Positions 28,198 through 36,708 of a stretch of 64,000 nt of DNA are shown here, piece after piece. Numbering within the stretch: position 1 is the first letter of the stretch; the number at the start of each line of letters is the position of its first letter. This DNA is from Streptomyces sp. SID10853. GTDB taxonomy: Bacteria; Actinomycetota; Actinomycetes; Streptomycetales; Streptomycetaceae. A model generated the notes under the pieces. It ran no database searches and was not told the DNA's origin. It saw only the letters and a program-made list of their open reading frames with translations. The DNA lies in the NCBI RefSeq assembly GCF_010548145.1, contig NZ_JAAGLN010000007.1:1-64000 (forward strand), read 5' to 3'. The translations under genes were made by a program, and so were the position numbers.

Positions 28198-29106
28198 TCA
28201 GACGTCGATGGGGTTGAAGCCCCCGCGCCTGCCTGCCTTGCTCATGAGTGAATAGACCTTGAAGATCCCGACGTCTGGATTGATCGGTTCCGTGGTGGTG
28301 ACCTCGATCAGGAAATTCCCGCTTGGTCGGCGTGTGATCACAGGGCTCAGCGTAGCGTCCCGGTCGGTGACTGAATCAACGTAAGACTGAACGTAGCCAC
28401 GTTGGCGTGCTGTCAAAGTATTAACCGGTACCAAGTCAGTCGGATGAGCCAGGTGCCGCAGGACGGGCCAGTTTATGCGGCGACTTGGCGGGGCGAGTCT
28501 GCACCATGAACCGTCGGCGAAGCAGATCTTTGCCTCTTGGCCTACGTTGCTGTACCGCATGCGCTGCACGTTTTTGATGGTTACGCGCTCGACTTCCCAG
28601 AGGAATTCATCCTGTGAAGGATCGTCGTCACCAAAACCGACGATTACCAATCGCCGATCCGTAATGATGGCGTGTGTGCGGTATCCCTCGGGGCGTCGGC
28701 CGGGGTCGAGCTGCCAAGGAAGTCCCTGGGCGATACTGTCGGAGTCGCCCAGAACGACCGGGAAGTCCTCGATCTCATTCGGAGGGTCCTGTGGGTGTCC
28801 GGGGCCCTCGCCTGCCCCCGGAAAGAAGCTGCCCGTTCCGCCGAGACCTTCAAGGGCACCTGCGATGAAGACATACAGCGCGCGTAGCCCAAACAGCCCC
28901 GCTTTACGAACGGGGTGCGGCTCCTCCGGTGGGCGGGCCGTGAAAGAGGGGCCAGCAGGCCACCCGGCCAGCTGTTGCTGAATGTCGTTTCCCTGTATGT
29001 CTCGGAACCACCTCATACCGGCTACGGCCTTGGCTGTTCCCGTAGCGAAGACGATCGAGTCACGTGCGAGGAGGGTCTCTCGCGAGTCGGGTTTCCAGGT
29101 GGCCAT
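28198..29106 (-). CDS. Conserved hypothetical protein in T7SS operon (paralogue B)
   Basis: A 302-residue protein, paralogous along its length to the product of 26591-27481 (shared RWFRDIQ.., WPAGPSF, EIEDFPV, LPWQLDPGRRPEGY, TDRRLV and FADGSW). A hydrophobic stretch LFGLRALYVFIAGALEGLGG near residue 75 may be a membrane helix. Two copies flanking one unrelated gene suggest a local duplication and partners that act as a pair. Start ATG 29106 is 11 bp from the stop of the upstream effector-like gene. Confidence 0.7.
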   Translation of the reverse strand: MATWKPDSRETLLARDSIVFATGTAKAVAGMRWFRDIQGNDIQQQLAGWPAGPSFTARPPEEPHPVRKAGLFGLRALYVFIAGALEGLGGTGSFFPGAGEGPGHPQDPPNEIEDFPVVLGDSDSIAQGLPWQLDPGRRPEGYRTHAIITDRRLVIVGFGDDDPSQDEFLWEVERVTIKNVQRMRYSNVGQEAKICFADGSWCRLAPPSRRINWPVLRHLAHPTDLVPVNTLTARQRGYVQSYVDSVTDRDATLSPVITRRPSGNFLIEVTTTEPINPDVGIFKVYSLMSKAGRRGGFNPIDV

Positions 29107-29117
29107 CGTGAGTGCTC

Positions 29118-30386
29118 TCAGTGTGAGGAGGTGGCTTGGTGGAGGCGGTCCCCGGGGTGTATCGCTGCGCCGATGTGCTGGGGAATATGTAGTGCCTTGG
29201 GGCCAATTTTGAAGGTGGCATCGAGTGCGCGCCCGCCCATGCTCAAGGGGTCGATGGCGATTTTTCCTCCCGTGATGAGTTTCAGACCCTTAGTTCCGAC
29301 CATCTGACCTTGGTGGTAGCCCGCCTCTGAAAGCCCTGCGAGCTTACTCATCGCACCGCTTTCGTGGCTAATGATGCCAATATTGCCGAACTTCCCACCC
29401 AAAGCCACCTTTTTGCCGAACAGTGTCAGGCCACCCTCGACCTTCCCGGCTAGTTCACCGGTAGCAAAGACATTTCGGACGCCTGCAGCGAGTTTCGCCC
29501 CTTTGAACCCCTTGCCGAACTCGCTCGCGGCGCGAGCCGCTGCCACGGTCTCGTCCGCGACCTTGACACCCTTGCCGAATGCTCCCACGCCTGGCAGTAG
29601 GCCGAGTGCGTCCATGCCCATGTCTTTCCAGCTGACGTCGGCGCCCCCGGCCTTGGCGATGGAGTGCGAGAGCAGGGCGAGTCCGCTGGTGATGAGAGCT
29701 GCTGCGCCGAAGATGGCGCCGAGCGGCTCGAAGGGAAGGGTGATGATCGCCAGCATCCCGAGAATGCCGCTGAGGTCGCTGAGCAGGTCCCCGATCGCTT
29801 TGATCAGGTCGGCGTGATCCTTGATCCATTTCCCGGTGGCGTTCCAGGCGTCCTCGACGCCGTGTACGAGTTTGTCCCAGAAGCCGGGCTCGTTGGGTGC
29901 GATGTCGCCGGCTTTATCCAGTTCCTTGCTAATGGCCCCGGCGGCCTTGTGATAGCGGGACTGCAGGTCGTCGACGTCGCCTTCGGCATCGTTGACAGCT
30001 TGGCCTGCTTTTCCGTCCTTGTCGGGATGCTTCTCGTCGACTTTGGAGAGGTCGTCGAGTGCCTTTCCCGCGGCCTTCTCCAGGCGATCTGCTTCGTCTT
30101 GGAAGTCCTGGAGTTCGCCGGCCCACCGGTGAAGCGCCCGGGATGCCTTGTCGAAGGAGTCGTGGCTCTTCTTGATCAGTGGTGTGACGTCGGTCGAGAT
30201 GTGCTCAGTGAAAGCAACGGCAGTCTTGCCCTTCCAGGCGCCGCACTCGATGCGCTGCAGTTCGTTCAGTGACGTACCCAGTTCGCTTGCCAGCTTGCCG
30301 AGTTGCTTGGCGAGGTCCCTGGTCTGCTCCACGTCGCCCGGAGTGGGATCCCAGCCGATGTGGGGGAAGGCAGGCCGCTTGGTCAC
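29118..30386 (-). CDS. WXG100-like N-terminal protein, candidate T7SS effector
   Basis: A 422-residue protein. Residues 1-130 form a long helical hairpin with Trp-Lys-Gly in CGAWKGKTAVAFTEH, the position of a WXG motif; this is the type VII recognition module. A charged helical stalk follows, then WDKLVHGVEDAWNATGKWIK and two hydrophobic segments about 205-245 (GILGMLAIITLPFEPLGAIFGAAALI). The C-terminal 150 residues are Gly/Lys-rich with no toxin motif I recognise. It may be a membrane-active effector or a scaffold. GTG 30386 is 1 bp from the upstream stop, so translation is coupled. Confidence 0.75.
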   Translation of the reverse strand: MTKRPAFPHIGWDPTPGDVEQTRDLAKQLGKLASELGTSLNELQRIECGAWKGKTAVAFTEHISTDVTPLIKKSHDSFDKASRALHRWAGELQDFQDEADRLEKAAGKALDDLSKVDEKHPDKDGKAGQAVNDAEGDVDDLQSRYHKAAGAISKELDKAGDIAPNEPGFWDKLVHGVEDAWNATGKWIKDHADLIKAIGDLLSDLSGILGMLAIITLPFEPLGAIFGAAALITSGLALLSHSIAKAGGADVSWKDMGMDALGLLPGVGAFGKGVKVADETVAAARAASEFGKGFKGAKLAAGVRNVFATGELAGKVEGGLTLFGKKVALGGKFGNIGIISHESGAMSKLAGLSEAGYHQGQMVGTKGLKLITGGKIAIDPLSMGGRALDATFKIGPKALHIPQHIGAAIHPGDRLHQATSSH

Positions 30387-30387
30387 G

Positions 30388-30690
30388 TCACTTGCCCTTC
30401 GGCTTCTGAGGCTTCATCGACTCCGCGAGATCCAGGTCCAGCTTGTCGAAGGACTTACCGATTTTGTCGATCATCTTGACCGCGTTATGCGTGTGCTTCC
30501 CGAGCTGCTTGACGCCGTAGCCCCATTCGTCGGCGAAGTCATGCACGTCGTCCACGAGCTGGTGCGCGCCGACGACGGAACCGTCGGTACCTCGCAAGGT
30601 TTTGCGCACATCGGACATTCGGCCTGAGACGGTTGAGAACGTCTTCCTGAGGTCATCGAAGATCGTGCCGTCGAGTCGTAGGTCAGTCAT
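30388..30690 (-). CDS. Small WXG100-like partner protein
   Basis: A 100-residue helical protein with WGYG in the inter-helix turn (VHDFADEWGYGVKQLGKH), a variant of the WXG100 turn. First gene of the five-gene operon, one base before the larger WXG-type gene. In type VII systems such small proteins pair with a larger effector and present it to the ATPase, which is the likeliest role. A lysine/proline tail (MKPQKPKGK) ends it. Confidence 0.75.
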   Translation of the reverse strand: MTDLRLDGTIFDDLRKTFSTVSGRMSDVRKTLRGTDGSVVGAHQLVDDVHDFADEWGYGVKQLGKHTHNAVKMIDKIGKSFDKLDLDLAESMKPQKPKGK

Positions 30691-31254
30691 GCCGTTTCCC
30701 GGTTCGCGTCATCGATTGATGCTCTGGAATCTCTTGAGTGATGGAGCTATGGGCGTGACGAACAATGGTAGGTCACGGAGAGAGTACTGATTAGAGGTCG
30801 TGGGCTGCTGGTGGATCCTTGCCCAGGAGGTGCTGACACTGGCCGAGTTGACAGATGCTTCTCTCTCCCTGTCGTCGATTCTTAATGTGGAAACCTAGGA
30901 GGTTCCGTAAGGGCCTATCGCGCCTCCTCCCGTAGTTTTCGGGAGAGCGCCGGCCATCGATGTTCTGGACCTCCCTTGGTTCTCGGCGTCCCGTTCGCTC
31001 GTGGGGCAGTTCGCTGGGGCGCTCTGAGCCCGGCTGGGCTGCCGTGTCGGCCGTCCGGAGACCTGCGTGGTCACATAGCCTTGTCACCCTCTATCTGCCC
31101 GAGACCCTGTTCCTGGGTGGAAGGCCGGATCGGTACTCGAAGGTGTGAAATCTCCAGTATAAGAGGACAGTTGCTCCCCACTGCCAAGTAGTGGTATTGC
31201 CCGTCGACTCCGTCGTGAACCGTGGCAAGCCGCACGGTGCTGTCGAGGAGCAGG
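30691..31254. other. Intergenic region without convincing gene
   Basis: A 564-bp gap more A+T-rich than its surroundings. It must hold the promoter of the minus-strand operon at its left edge and the terminator of the secreted-protein gene at its right. A loose inverted repeat AGGAGG...CCTCCT lies near 30897-30935. Frames here lack codon bias. Confidence 0.5.
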
Positions 31255-32295
31255 TCAGCGGTTGATGGCCTGGATCTCGTCGACTGTGACGTCCTGAGTG
31301 GTGCCGAACGAGCCGTCAGGAAGCTTTCCGCCGGTATTTCCCGTGCCGGTCCAGCTGATCGACCAAGTGATGGTCGCCTTGAGTTGGAATGGCCCGTTGC
31401 TACCCGAGGCGCGGAGGTAAGTAACACCGCAGGGCGGTGTCTTGTTGGCGTCCCCCTTGACGTAGGGCGTGCCGATGGAGTCATTCGCGAATGAGCATTC
31501 GCCGGATGCGGGGTAGGTCTCGGCATCCGCAGTGCCTGGCTCAAGTTTCAGGGACTTCGGTGTAGCGGTAGTGGTTGCGCTCATACCTGTGAGTGGCACA
31601 TACGCCGTGACCGATACTGGCTTGAAATTCGTTTTGTCGAGCCACGCCCAGGTAGGAAGGTTGACCTTGGTCGCACCTGCCGGTGCAAGGGTTACCTTTG
31701 TGTCCGGGACCCGAATCTTCGCGTAAGCGATGTGAGAGAGGATCTCTGTCGTTATTGCCCGTCCCGCGTCCACGGGGGGTGGGTCACCCTTGTCCACCCA
31801 GAAGGTCTCCTTGTCGCAGGAGTCCCAGCCCGGTGGGAAGTTCTCGTTGACTCCCGCAGTCCACCAATACCCCTTGTCGGCCTTGGCCATGTTGAAGTCT
31901 TTGTAAGGGTGGCCATCCGCGTAGTGGTGGCGCTGCTTGGCATCCCACTCGGGCCCGGTGGATTCGAGAGACCAGGTGTGCTCCTGATCCTTCTTGAACT
32001 CCGAGGCGGTGTAAGTGGGGGCGTACCAGCACGGAGGCGGTGTCCAGTTGGAGACAGGGGTGAGTGGACCTGTGGATGGCCCTTGACCGTTGTTGTCCGT
32101 TTTGGTCAGGACCCCTCCGCCTTCTACTCTTGCTTCGAGGTCCTGCCCGTGCGCATCGCCGGAAGGCGTGGGATTCTGGGCAGTTCCGTCGAAGGTGTCG
32201 TCGGCGAATCCTGTGCCGGAGGCCGAAGCCACAAGGGACACCCCCAGTGCCCCTGCGACTATGTACCGCTTGCAGGTTCTTTTCAGGGCTGGCAC
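31255..32295 (-). CDS. Secreted cysteine-motif protein, copy 1 of 3
   Basis: A 346-residue exported protein: the signal has basic KRTCKRYIV, hydrophobic AGALGVSLVASASG and cleavage near GFADD. Conserved with the products of 41363-42391 and 52478-53560: SNWTPPPCWYAP, a second Cys in WDSCDKETFWV, VNLPTWAWLDKTNFKPV, then YPASGECSF and PPCGVTYLRAS, and a final EIQAINR. Four conserved Cys suggest two disulfides. GTG 32295 overlaps the upstream lipoprotein stop by 13 bp. No known domain; probably a cell-surface protein working with that lipoprotein. Confidence 0.75.
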   Translation of the reverse strand: MPALKRTCKRYIVAGALGVSLVASASGTGFADDTFDGTAQNPTPSGDAHGQDLEARVEGGGVLTKTDNNGQGPSTGPLTPVSNWTPPPCWYAPTYTASEFKKDQEHTWSLESTGPEWDAKQRHHYADGHPYKDFNMAKADKGYWWTAGVNENFPPGWDSCDKETFWVDKGDPPPVDAGRAITTEILSHIAYAKIRVPDTKVTLAPAGATKVNLPTWAWLDKTNFKPVSVTAYVPLTGMSATTTATPKSLKLEPGTADAETYPASGECSFANDSIGTPYVKGDANKTPPCGVTYLRASGSNGPFQLKATITWSISWTGTGNTGGKLPDGSFGTTQDVTVDEIQAINR

Positions 32296-32945
32296 TTGTC
32301 GCTCCCCACCTGTGAGTACATCTTCTCGATCACCCAGATGCCCTTGCCGTTCTTGCGTAGAGCAGTGTTGTAACCGACGTAGCTCTTCGAGGTCACCGGG
32401 GTTTTCGCAACCCTCCCGTCCTTGAGATATTTGATGTACGCCTTGCCCTGGTCCTCGCAGTAGCTGAACGAAGCGGTTCCGTCCTTGTTCAGCGTCACGG
32501 AATCATCGTAAAAGCGGTAGTGACCGGTGGTCCGAGCCTTGTGGGCCACGTACTTCTTGATGAAGACTTCCGTGCCTGCCGCGGCTTCCCCCTCGTAGTA
32601 GAAGACGTAAGCAGGGTCTACGGGCTTCTGCTTGGCGATCGCCATGTCGACGGCTTTGATGGACTGTTCGCCATCGGACAGGATTGCGTCTTTGTTCTTA
32701 TCGCCGGTCTTCTGCCAGTCGAAGGTGTAGGAGATGTCCGCAGGCAATTCGATCTTCGGCCGTCCGGGAGATGGAGGCGCCGATGCCGACGCGCTGGGCG
32801 AAGCCGACTTGGATGTCCCCTCGCCGGCACCGGCGATCTTGTCCGGCTTCTTCGACTTGTTGTCGTCACCTCCGCCGCACGCGGTCAGCAGAAGTGCGGC
32901 CGCCGTCACTAGGGCGGCGGCAGCGGGCAGGGTGCGGCGGTTCAC
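32283..32945 (-). CDS. Lipoprotein partner of secreted Cys protein, copy 1 of 3
   Basis: A 220-residue lipoprotein: MNRRTLPAAAALVTAAALLL then lipobox LTAC, Cys23, then GGGDDNKSKKPDK. After a Ser/Ala-Pro linker comes a ~150-residue domain shared with the products of 40686-41363 and 53557-54210. Two Cys are conserved: one in SYCEDQGKAY and one in the last five residues (DKCQP). Size and strand pattern recall a cystatin/NTF2-like fold, but this is a guess. GTG 32945 follows GGGAG. Coupled to the secreted protein by a 13-bp overlap. Confidence 0.78.
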   Translation of the reverse strand: MNRRTLPAAAALVTAAALLLTACGGGDDNKSKKPDKIAGAGEGTSKSASPSASASAPPSPGRPKIELPADISYTFDWQKTGDKNKDAILSDGEQSIKAVDMAIAKQKPVDPAYVFYYEGEAAAGTEVFIKKYVAHKARTTGHYRFYDDSVTLNKDGTASFSYCEDQGKAYIKYLKDGRVAKTPVTSKSYVGYNTALRKNGKGIWVIEKMYSQVGSDKCQP

Positions 32946-33774
32946 GGGCGACTCCCGGTCGGGTGGGTGTGGGCGTGCGGTCGTCGACGCTAGCCGGGCG
33001 GCCCTTGGTTTCACCAGAGCGAATTCGCCACATCGCCGGGATAGTTGGGGTGTTCCGGCCTTAATCGTCCAATCGCGCCGGGATTCCTGAGATCTCGGTG
33101 GCCTGAGAAGTTTCCGGGGACGGTGAGGGCTGCGGGGGTTGCGGGGTCTGCGGGCGTGGGCTCTCAGGATCTGCGGGCAGCGCAGCGGGCAACGGGCAGC
33201 GGCATCGGCATCGGGCTTCGGCCCCGGTCGTCATCCCCTGGATCCCCGGCCGTCGCCCCCCGGATCCTCGCCCGAACCGCCGCCCCCGGCGGAACATACC
33301 GGCCCCGCTTCATCGTCCTCCCCGGCCCCGAATGTGATGGCCGTGCACACATCCGTAACCGTCCCCGTTTGCTGTCGCACTCGTCGCGTGCGCGCCCTTC
33401 GCGGCCTGGAGGGCCCCGATCCCGCGTGCGCCCCGAAACCTTGGCGGATGCAACCGCCGCCCCCCGGCTCCCCAGCCCCGAAGGGGAAATCTCGTGAAGC
33501 TTTGACCCGCCCGCGAGGTCAGCCCTTTCTGACCGGTTTGGACCGATCCTGGTGAAGCGCGTGAAGTTCGCGATCCTTATCTCGTCTTGAGGCGCTTATG
33601 TGCTGCTGCTACGGTGCGATGACTTGACAGCCTCCGGTGGCCTGGGGATCGGAACCGGATAAATGGCGGCGAAGTCGACTCGCTTATGGCGTGCACGTCA
33701 TGGCGTACCTGGCGTCGTAGAGATCCAGACGCAACAGTCGCAGAGAAACATTCGGGGATTCGGGGAGAAGCGGC
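32946..33774. other. Long divergent intergenic region before the Tad operon
   Basis: An 829-bp gap between the lipoprotein (minus) and the Tad operon (plus). GC-rich sequence at about 33130-33480 has no frame with convincing start, ribosome site or codon bias. It contains the predicted Tad promoter (33587-33615) and a ~150-nt operon leader. I see nothing else recognisable. Confidence 0.5.
33587..33615 (+). promoter_or_regulatory. Predicted sigma-HrdB promoter of the Tad operon
   Basis: TTGAGG (33587-33592), a 17-bp spacer, then TACGGT (33610-33615). Start of transcription would be near 33622, giving a ~150-nt leader before the first gene. Spacing and boxes match the Streptomyces housekeeping consensus. 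Confidence 0.6.
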
Positions 33775-34521
33775 GTGAAGGTCCAGGAGCGCACGGGTGC
33801 AGGCAACCACAGGGTTCCCTCACCCGCCCAGTCGGCCGGAGAGCGGCTTCCCACGGTCGCCCGTGAACGCAAACCCGCTCTCGCCGCGCTCGCCGTTCTG
33901 CTGATCCTCGTCGGTGCGCTGGGAGCCACCGTGCTGGTGCTGCGCGCGGGCGACCGGGTCGAGGTCGCCAAGCTGACGCGCAACGTCGAGGCCGGCGCGC
34001 CGATCACGAACAGCGACGTCACCTCGGTGATGGTCGCCGACGACGACTCGATCCACTACATCAAGTGGGACCAGCTCGGCACGGTCGAGAAGACCCTCAC
34101 CGCCAAGAGCGCCCTCTACTCCGGGTCACTCCTCGTAGGCGAGATGTTCACCGGCGAGAAGGGCACCCCCGCGGGCAAGGCCGTCGTCGGACTCTCCCTC
34201 AAGGACGGTCAGTACCCCGTCGGGATCAAGGACGGCGACACCGTCGCCATCTACCGGGTGGGCGACCGCAGCGGCTCCAGCAGCTCAAGCTCCAGCAGCG
34301 GCAGTCAGTCCGGCACTTCGGGCTCGTCCGGTTCGTCCGGCGGCAGCGTCATCGTCGCGCGGGCCACCGTCAGCCACGCCGCCACGCCCAACGCCTCCAC
34401 CATCAGCAGCGGCAATCTCGCCGTCACCGTCCTGGTCGACGCCGACGAGGCCGCAGCCCTCTCGCAGGCCGCATCCGCAGGGGAAGCCGCCATCGTCGCG
34501 GTGCCCTCCCACAACGGCTGA
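33775..34521 (+). CDS. CpaB-like SAF-domain pilus assembly protein
   Basis: A 248-residue protein: basic cytoplasmic start, one membrane helix (LAALAVLLILVGALGATVLVL, residues 37-57), then an SAF domain (VEVAKLTRNVEAGAPITNSD). A Ser/Gly-rich loop near residues 164-185 interrupts the second half. CpaB/RcpC proteins help assemble Flp pili. GTG 33775 follows GGGGAGAAG. First gene of the Tad operon. Confidence 0.85.
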   Translation: MKVQERTGAGNHRVPSPAQSAGERLPTVARERKPALAALAVLLILVGALGATVLVLRAGDRVEVAKLTRNVEAGAPITNSDVTSVMVADDDSIHYIKWDQLGTVEKTLTAKSALYSGSLLVGEMFTGEKGTPAGKAVVGLSLKDGQYPVGIKDGDTVAIYRVGDRSGSSSSSSSSGSQSGTSGSSGSSGGSVIVARATVSHAATPNASTISSGNLAVTVLVDADEAAALSQAASAGEAAIVAVPSHNG

Positions 34522-34560
34522 CCGACGGACCCCAGAGGAACGCAGAGGAACGCAGAAAAC

Positions 34561-35391
34561 ATGGCGCTCATCGCCCTCGCCGCAGACAAGGGTTCGCCCG
34601 GAGTCACCACGGCCGCCCTCGCTCTCGCCGCTGTCTGGCCCCGGCGGGCGCTGCTCGCCGAGGCCGACCCGGCCGGCGGGGACCTCGTCTACCGCACCAC
34701 CGCATCCAACGGCGGCCCCCTCAACCCGAACACCGGTCTGCTCTCCATCGCCGCGGCCGCCCGCCGCGGGCTCGCAGCCGATCAGCTCTGGGACCACGCC
34801 CAGCCCATGGCCGGCGGCCTCGAACTCCTCGTCGGGATCGGCTCGGCCGAGCAGGCCGCCGGGCTCGCCGGTGTCTGGCCCACCCTCGGGCACGCCTTCT
34901 CCACCCTCGGCGACTCACCGCACGCACCCGCCGACGTCATAGCCGACTGCGGGCGGATCGCCGGGGGTTCACCCGCGATCGACCTGCTGCCGCACGCCAG
35001 TCTCGTCCTGCTCGTCGCCCGTACGGAACCGGAGCACATCGCCCGCGTACGGGACCGGGCCGCCGCACTCGCCGCCCAGCTCCACGGCGGCGGGCAGCGG
35101 GGTATGTCGCAGCTCGCGACCCCGCTCATCGGGGTTCTCCTCGTCGTCGAGTCGAGCGCGTCGGGGAAGATCGCCCACCAGGTCAACGACATGCTCGTCG
35201 CCGCGCAGACCGGTGCCCGCGTCATCGGCACCCTCGCACACGACACGTCGGGCGCGGCGCTGCTCTCCGGGCGCGGCCGCGGCCGGCTCGACAAGTCGCT
35301 GCTGATCCGCAGCGCCCGCAAGGTCGCCGCCGACGTCCACCAGCAGTTCGGCGCGGCCTGGTCGCAGCCGGGCGCCGGGGCCGGTCGATGA
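34561..35391 (+). CDS. TadZ/CpaE-like MinD-superfamily ATPase
   Basis: A 276-residue P-loop protein of the ParA/MinD superfamily. The deviant Walker A is ADKGSPGVTTAALALA near residues 8-22, with EADPAGGD as the switch motif. The full invariant Lys pattern (KGGxGKT) is degraded to KGSPGVTT, as in many TadZ proteins that localise Tad pili rather than hydrolyse ATP. It overlaps the TadA gene by ATGA, so both are coupled. Confidence 0.85.
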   Translation: MALIALAADKGSPGVTTAALALAAVWPRRALLAEADPAGGDLVYRTTASNGGPLNPNTGLLSIAAAARRGLAADQLWDHAQPMAGGLELLVGIGSAEQAAGLAGVWPTLGHAFSTLGDSPHAPADVIADCGRIAGGSPAIDLLPHASLVLLVARTEPEHIARVRDRAAALAAQLHGGGQRGMSQLATPLIGVLLVVESSASGKIAHQVNDMLVAAQTGARVIGTLAHDTSGAALLSGRGRGRLDKSLLIRSARKVAADVHQQFGAAWSQPGAGAGR

Positions 35392-36698
35392 GCGACGTCG
35401 TCGACCACAGCCTGGTCAAGCGGTACCGGCAGGAGGCCGGCGACCGGATCGCGGAACAGCGCCGTATCGACCAGGTCAGCAACACACCGCCGATGTCGGG
35501 GGAGGACGAGCGGCAGTACGCGCGCGCCGTCATCGCCCAGATACTCGAGGAGTACGCGCGCGCGGAGATCAACGCCGGGCGTACCCCCTTCGACGCGGAG
35601 ACCGAGGAGCAGTACGCGGCGGCCGTGCACGCGGCGCTCTTCGGAGTCGGGCGCCTCCAGCCGCTGCTCGACGACCCCGAGGTCGAGAACATCGACATCA
35701 ACGGCTGCGACCAGGTCTTCGTCGGATACGCCGATGGGCGCGAGGCCCGTGTCGACCCGGTGGCCGACACCGACGAGGAACTCGTCGAACTGATCCAGGT
35801 GCTCGGCGCCTACTCGGGGCTCTCGTCCCGCCCCTTCGACTCCGCCAACCCCCAGCTCGACCTGCGGCTCCCCGACGGCTCCCGACTCTCCGCCGTGATG
35901 GAGGTCGCCCGCAGGCCCGCCCTCTCCATCCGTCGCGCGCGGATGGGGAAGGTCTTCATGGCGGACCTCGTCGGCAATGGCACGCTCACCCCCGAACTGG
36001 CCCACTTCCTCGCCTGCGCGGTCCGCGCCCGTAAGAACATCATGATCGCGGGCGCCACCAACGCCGGCAAGACCACGCTCCTGCGGGCCCTCGCCAACGA
36101 GATCCCGCCGGTCGAGCGCCTCGTCACGGTGGAACGCGCGCTTGAGCTGGGGCTCGACCAGTTCCCCGAACTCCACCCCAACGTCGTGGCGTTCGAGGAG
36201 CGGCTGCCCAACTCCGAGGGCCTCGGCCAGATCTCGATGGGGGAGCTGGTGCGCAGGTCGCTCCGTATGAACCCCTCGCGCGTCATCGTCGGTGAGGTGC
36301 TCGGCGACGAGATCGTCACCATGCTCAACGCGATGTCGCAGGGCAACGACGGCTCGCTCTCCACGATCCACGCCAACAGCTCCAGCGAAGTCTTCAACCG
36401 TATTTCCACCTACGCGCTCCAGGCCAACGAACGGCTGCCCATCGAGGCCAGCCAGATGCTGATCGCCGGAGCCGTCAACTTCGTCGTCTTCGTACAGCGC
36501 CGCAATAACTTCGAGAGCGGCGGCCGCCTGCAGCGTGCCGTCACCTCGGTCCGTGAGGTCAACGGCGTCGACGGCCGCGTCCTCTCCAGTGAGGTCTTCG
36601 CGGAGACGCCCGACGGGCGGGTTCTGCCGCACGCCCCCGTGGCGTGCCTCGACGACCTCGCCGTACACGGCTACCGCCCCTCAGGGGCCTGGGGGTGA
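35388..36698 (+). CDS. tadA: Tad pilus secretion ATPase
   Basis: A 436-residue CpaF/TadA-type hexameric ATPase that powers pilin assembly. The N-terminal helical domain leads to Walker A GATNAGKTT at residues 222-230 and the Walker B region RMNPSRVIVGEVLGDE, followed by the His box STIHANS. The start is the ATG overlapping the previous stop; the frame stays open far upstream but without homology. Cytoplasmic, acting on the inner-membrane proteins TadB and TadC encoded next. Confidence 0.93.
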   Translation: MSDVVDHSLVKRYRQEAGDRIAEQRRIDQVSNTPPMSGEDERQYARAVIAQILEEYARAEINAGRTPFDAETEEQYAAAVHAALFGVGRLQPLLDDPEVENIDINGCDQVFVGYADGREARVDPVADTDEELVELIQVLGAYSGLSSRPFDSANPQLDLRLPDGSRLSAVMEVARRPALSIRRARMGKVFMADLVGNGTLTPELAHFLACAVRARKNIMIAGATNAGKTTLLRALANEIPPVERLVTVERALELGLDQFPELHPNVVAFEERLPNSEGLGQISMGELVRRSLRMNPSRVIVGEVLGDEIVTMLNAMSQGNDGSLSTIHANSSSEVFNRISTYALQANERLPIEASQMLIAGAVNFVVFVQRRNNFESGGRLQRAVTSVREVNGVDGRVLSSEVFAETPDGRVLPHAPVACLDDLAVHGYRPSGAWG

Positions 36699-36708
36699 AG
36701 GAGACCGT

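Noticed and set aside
30791-31087. Minus-strand ORF of 98 codons in the gap
   Set aside because: No ribosome site or codon bias and Arg-rich shadow composition.
33045-33555. Plus-strand ORFs of 138-150 codons before the Tad operon
   Set aside because: Pro/Arg/Ser-rich composition typical of non-coding GC-rich sequence; no ribosome site.
34065-35387. Open frame upstream of tadA suggesting a longer fused protein
   Set aside because: Arg-rich shadow of the SAF-domain and TadZ genes; TadA homology begins at the ATG at 35388, which overlaps the previous stop as ATGA.
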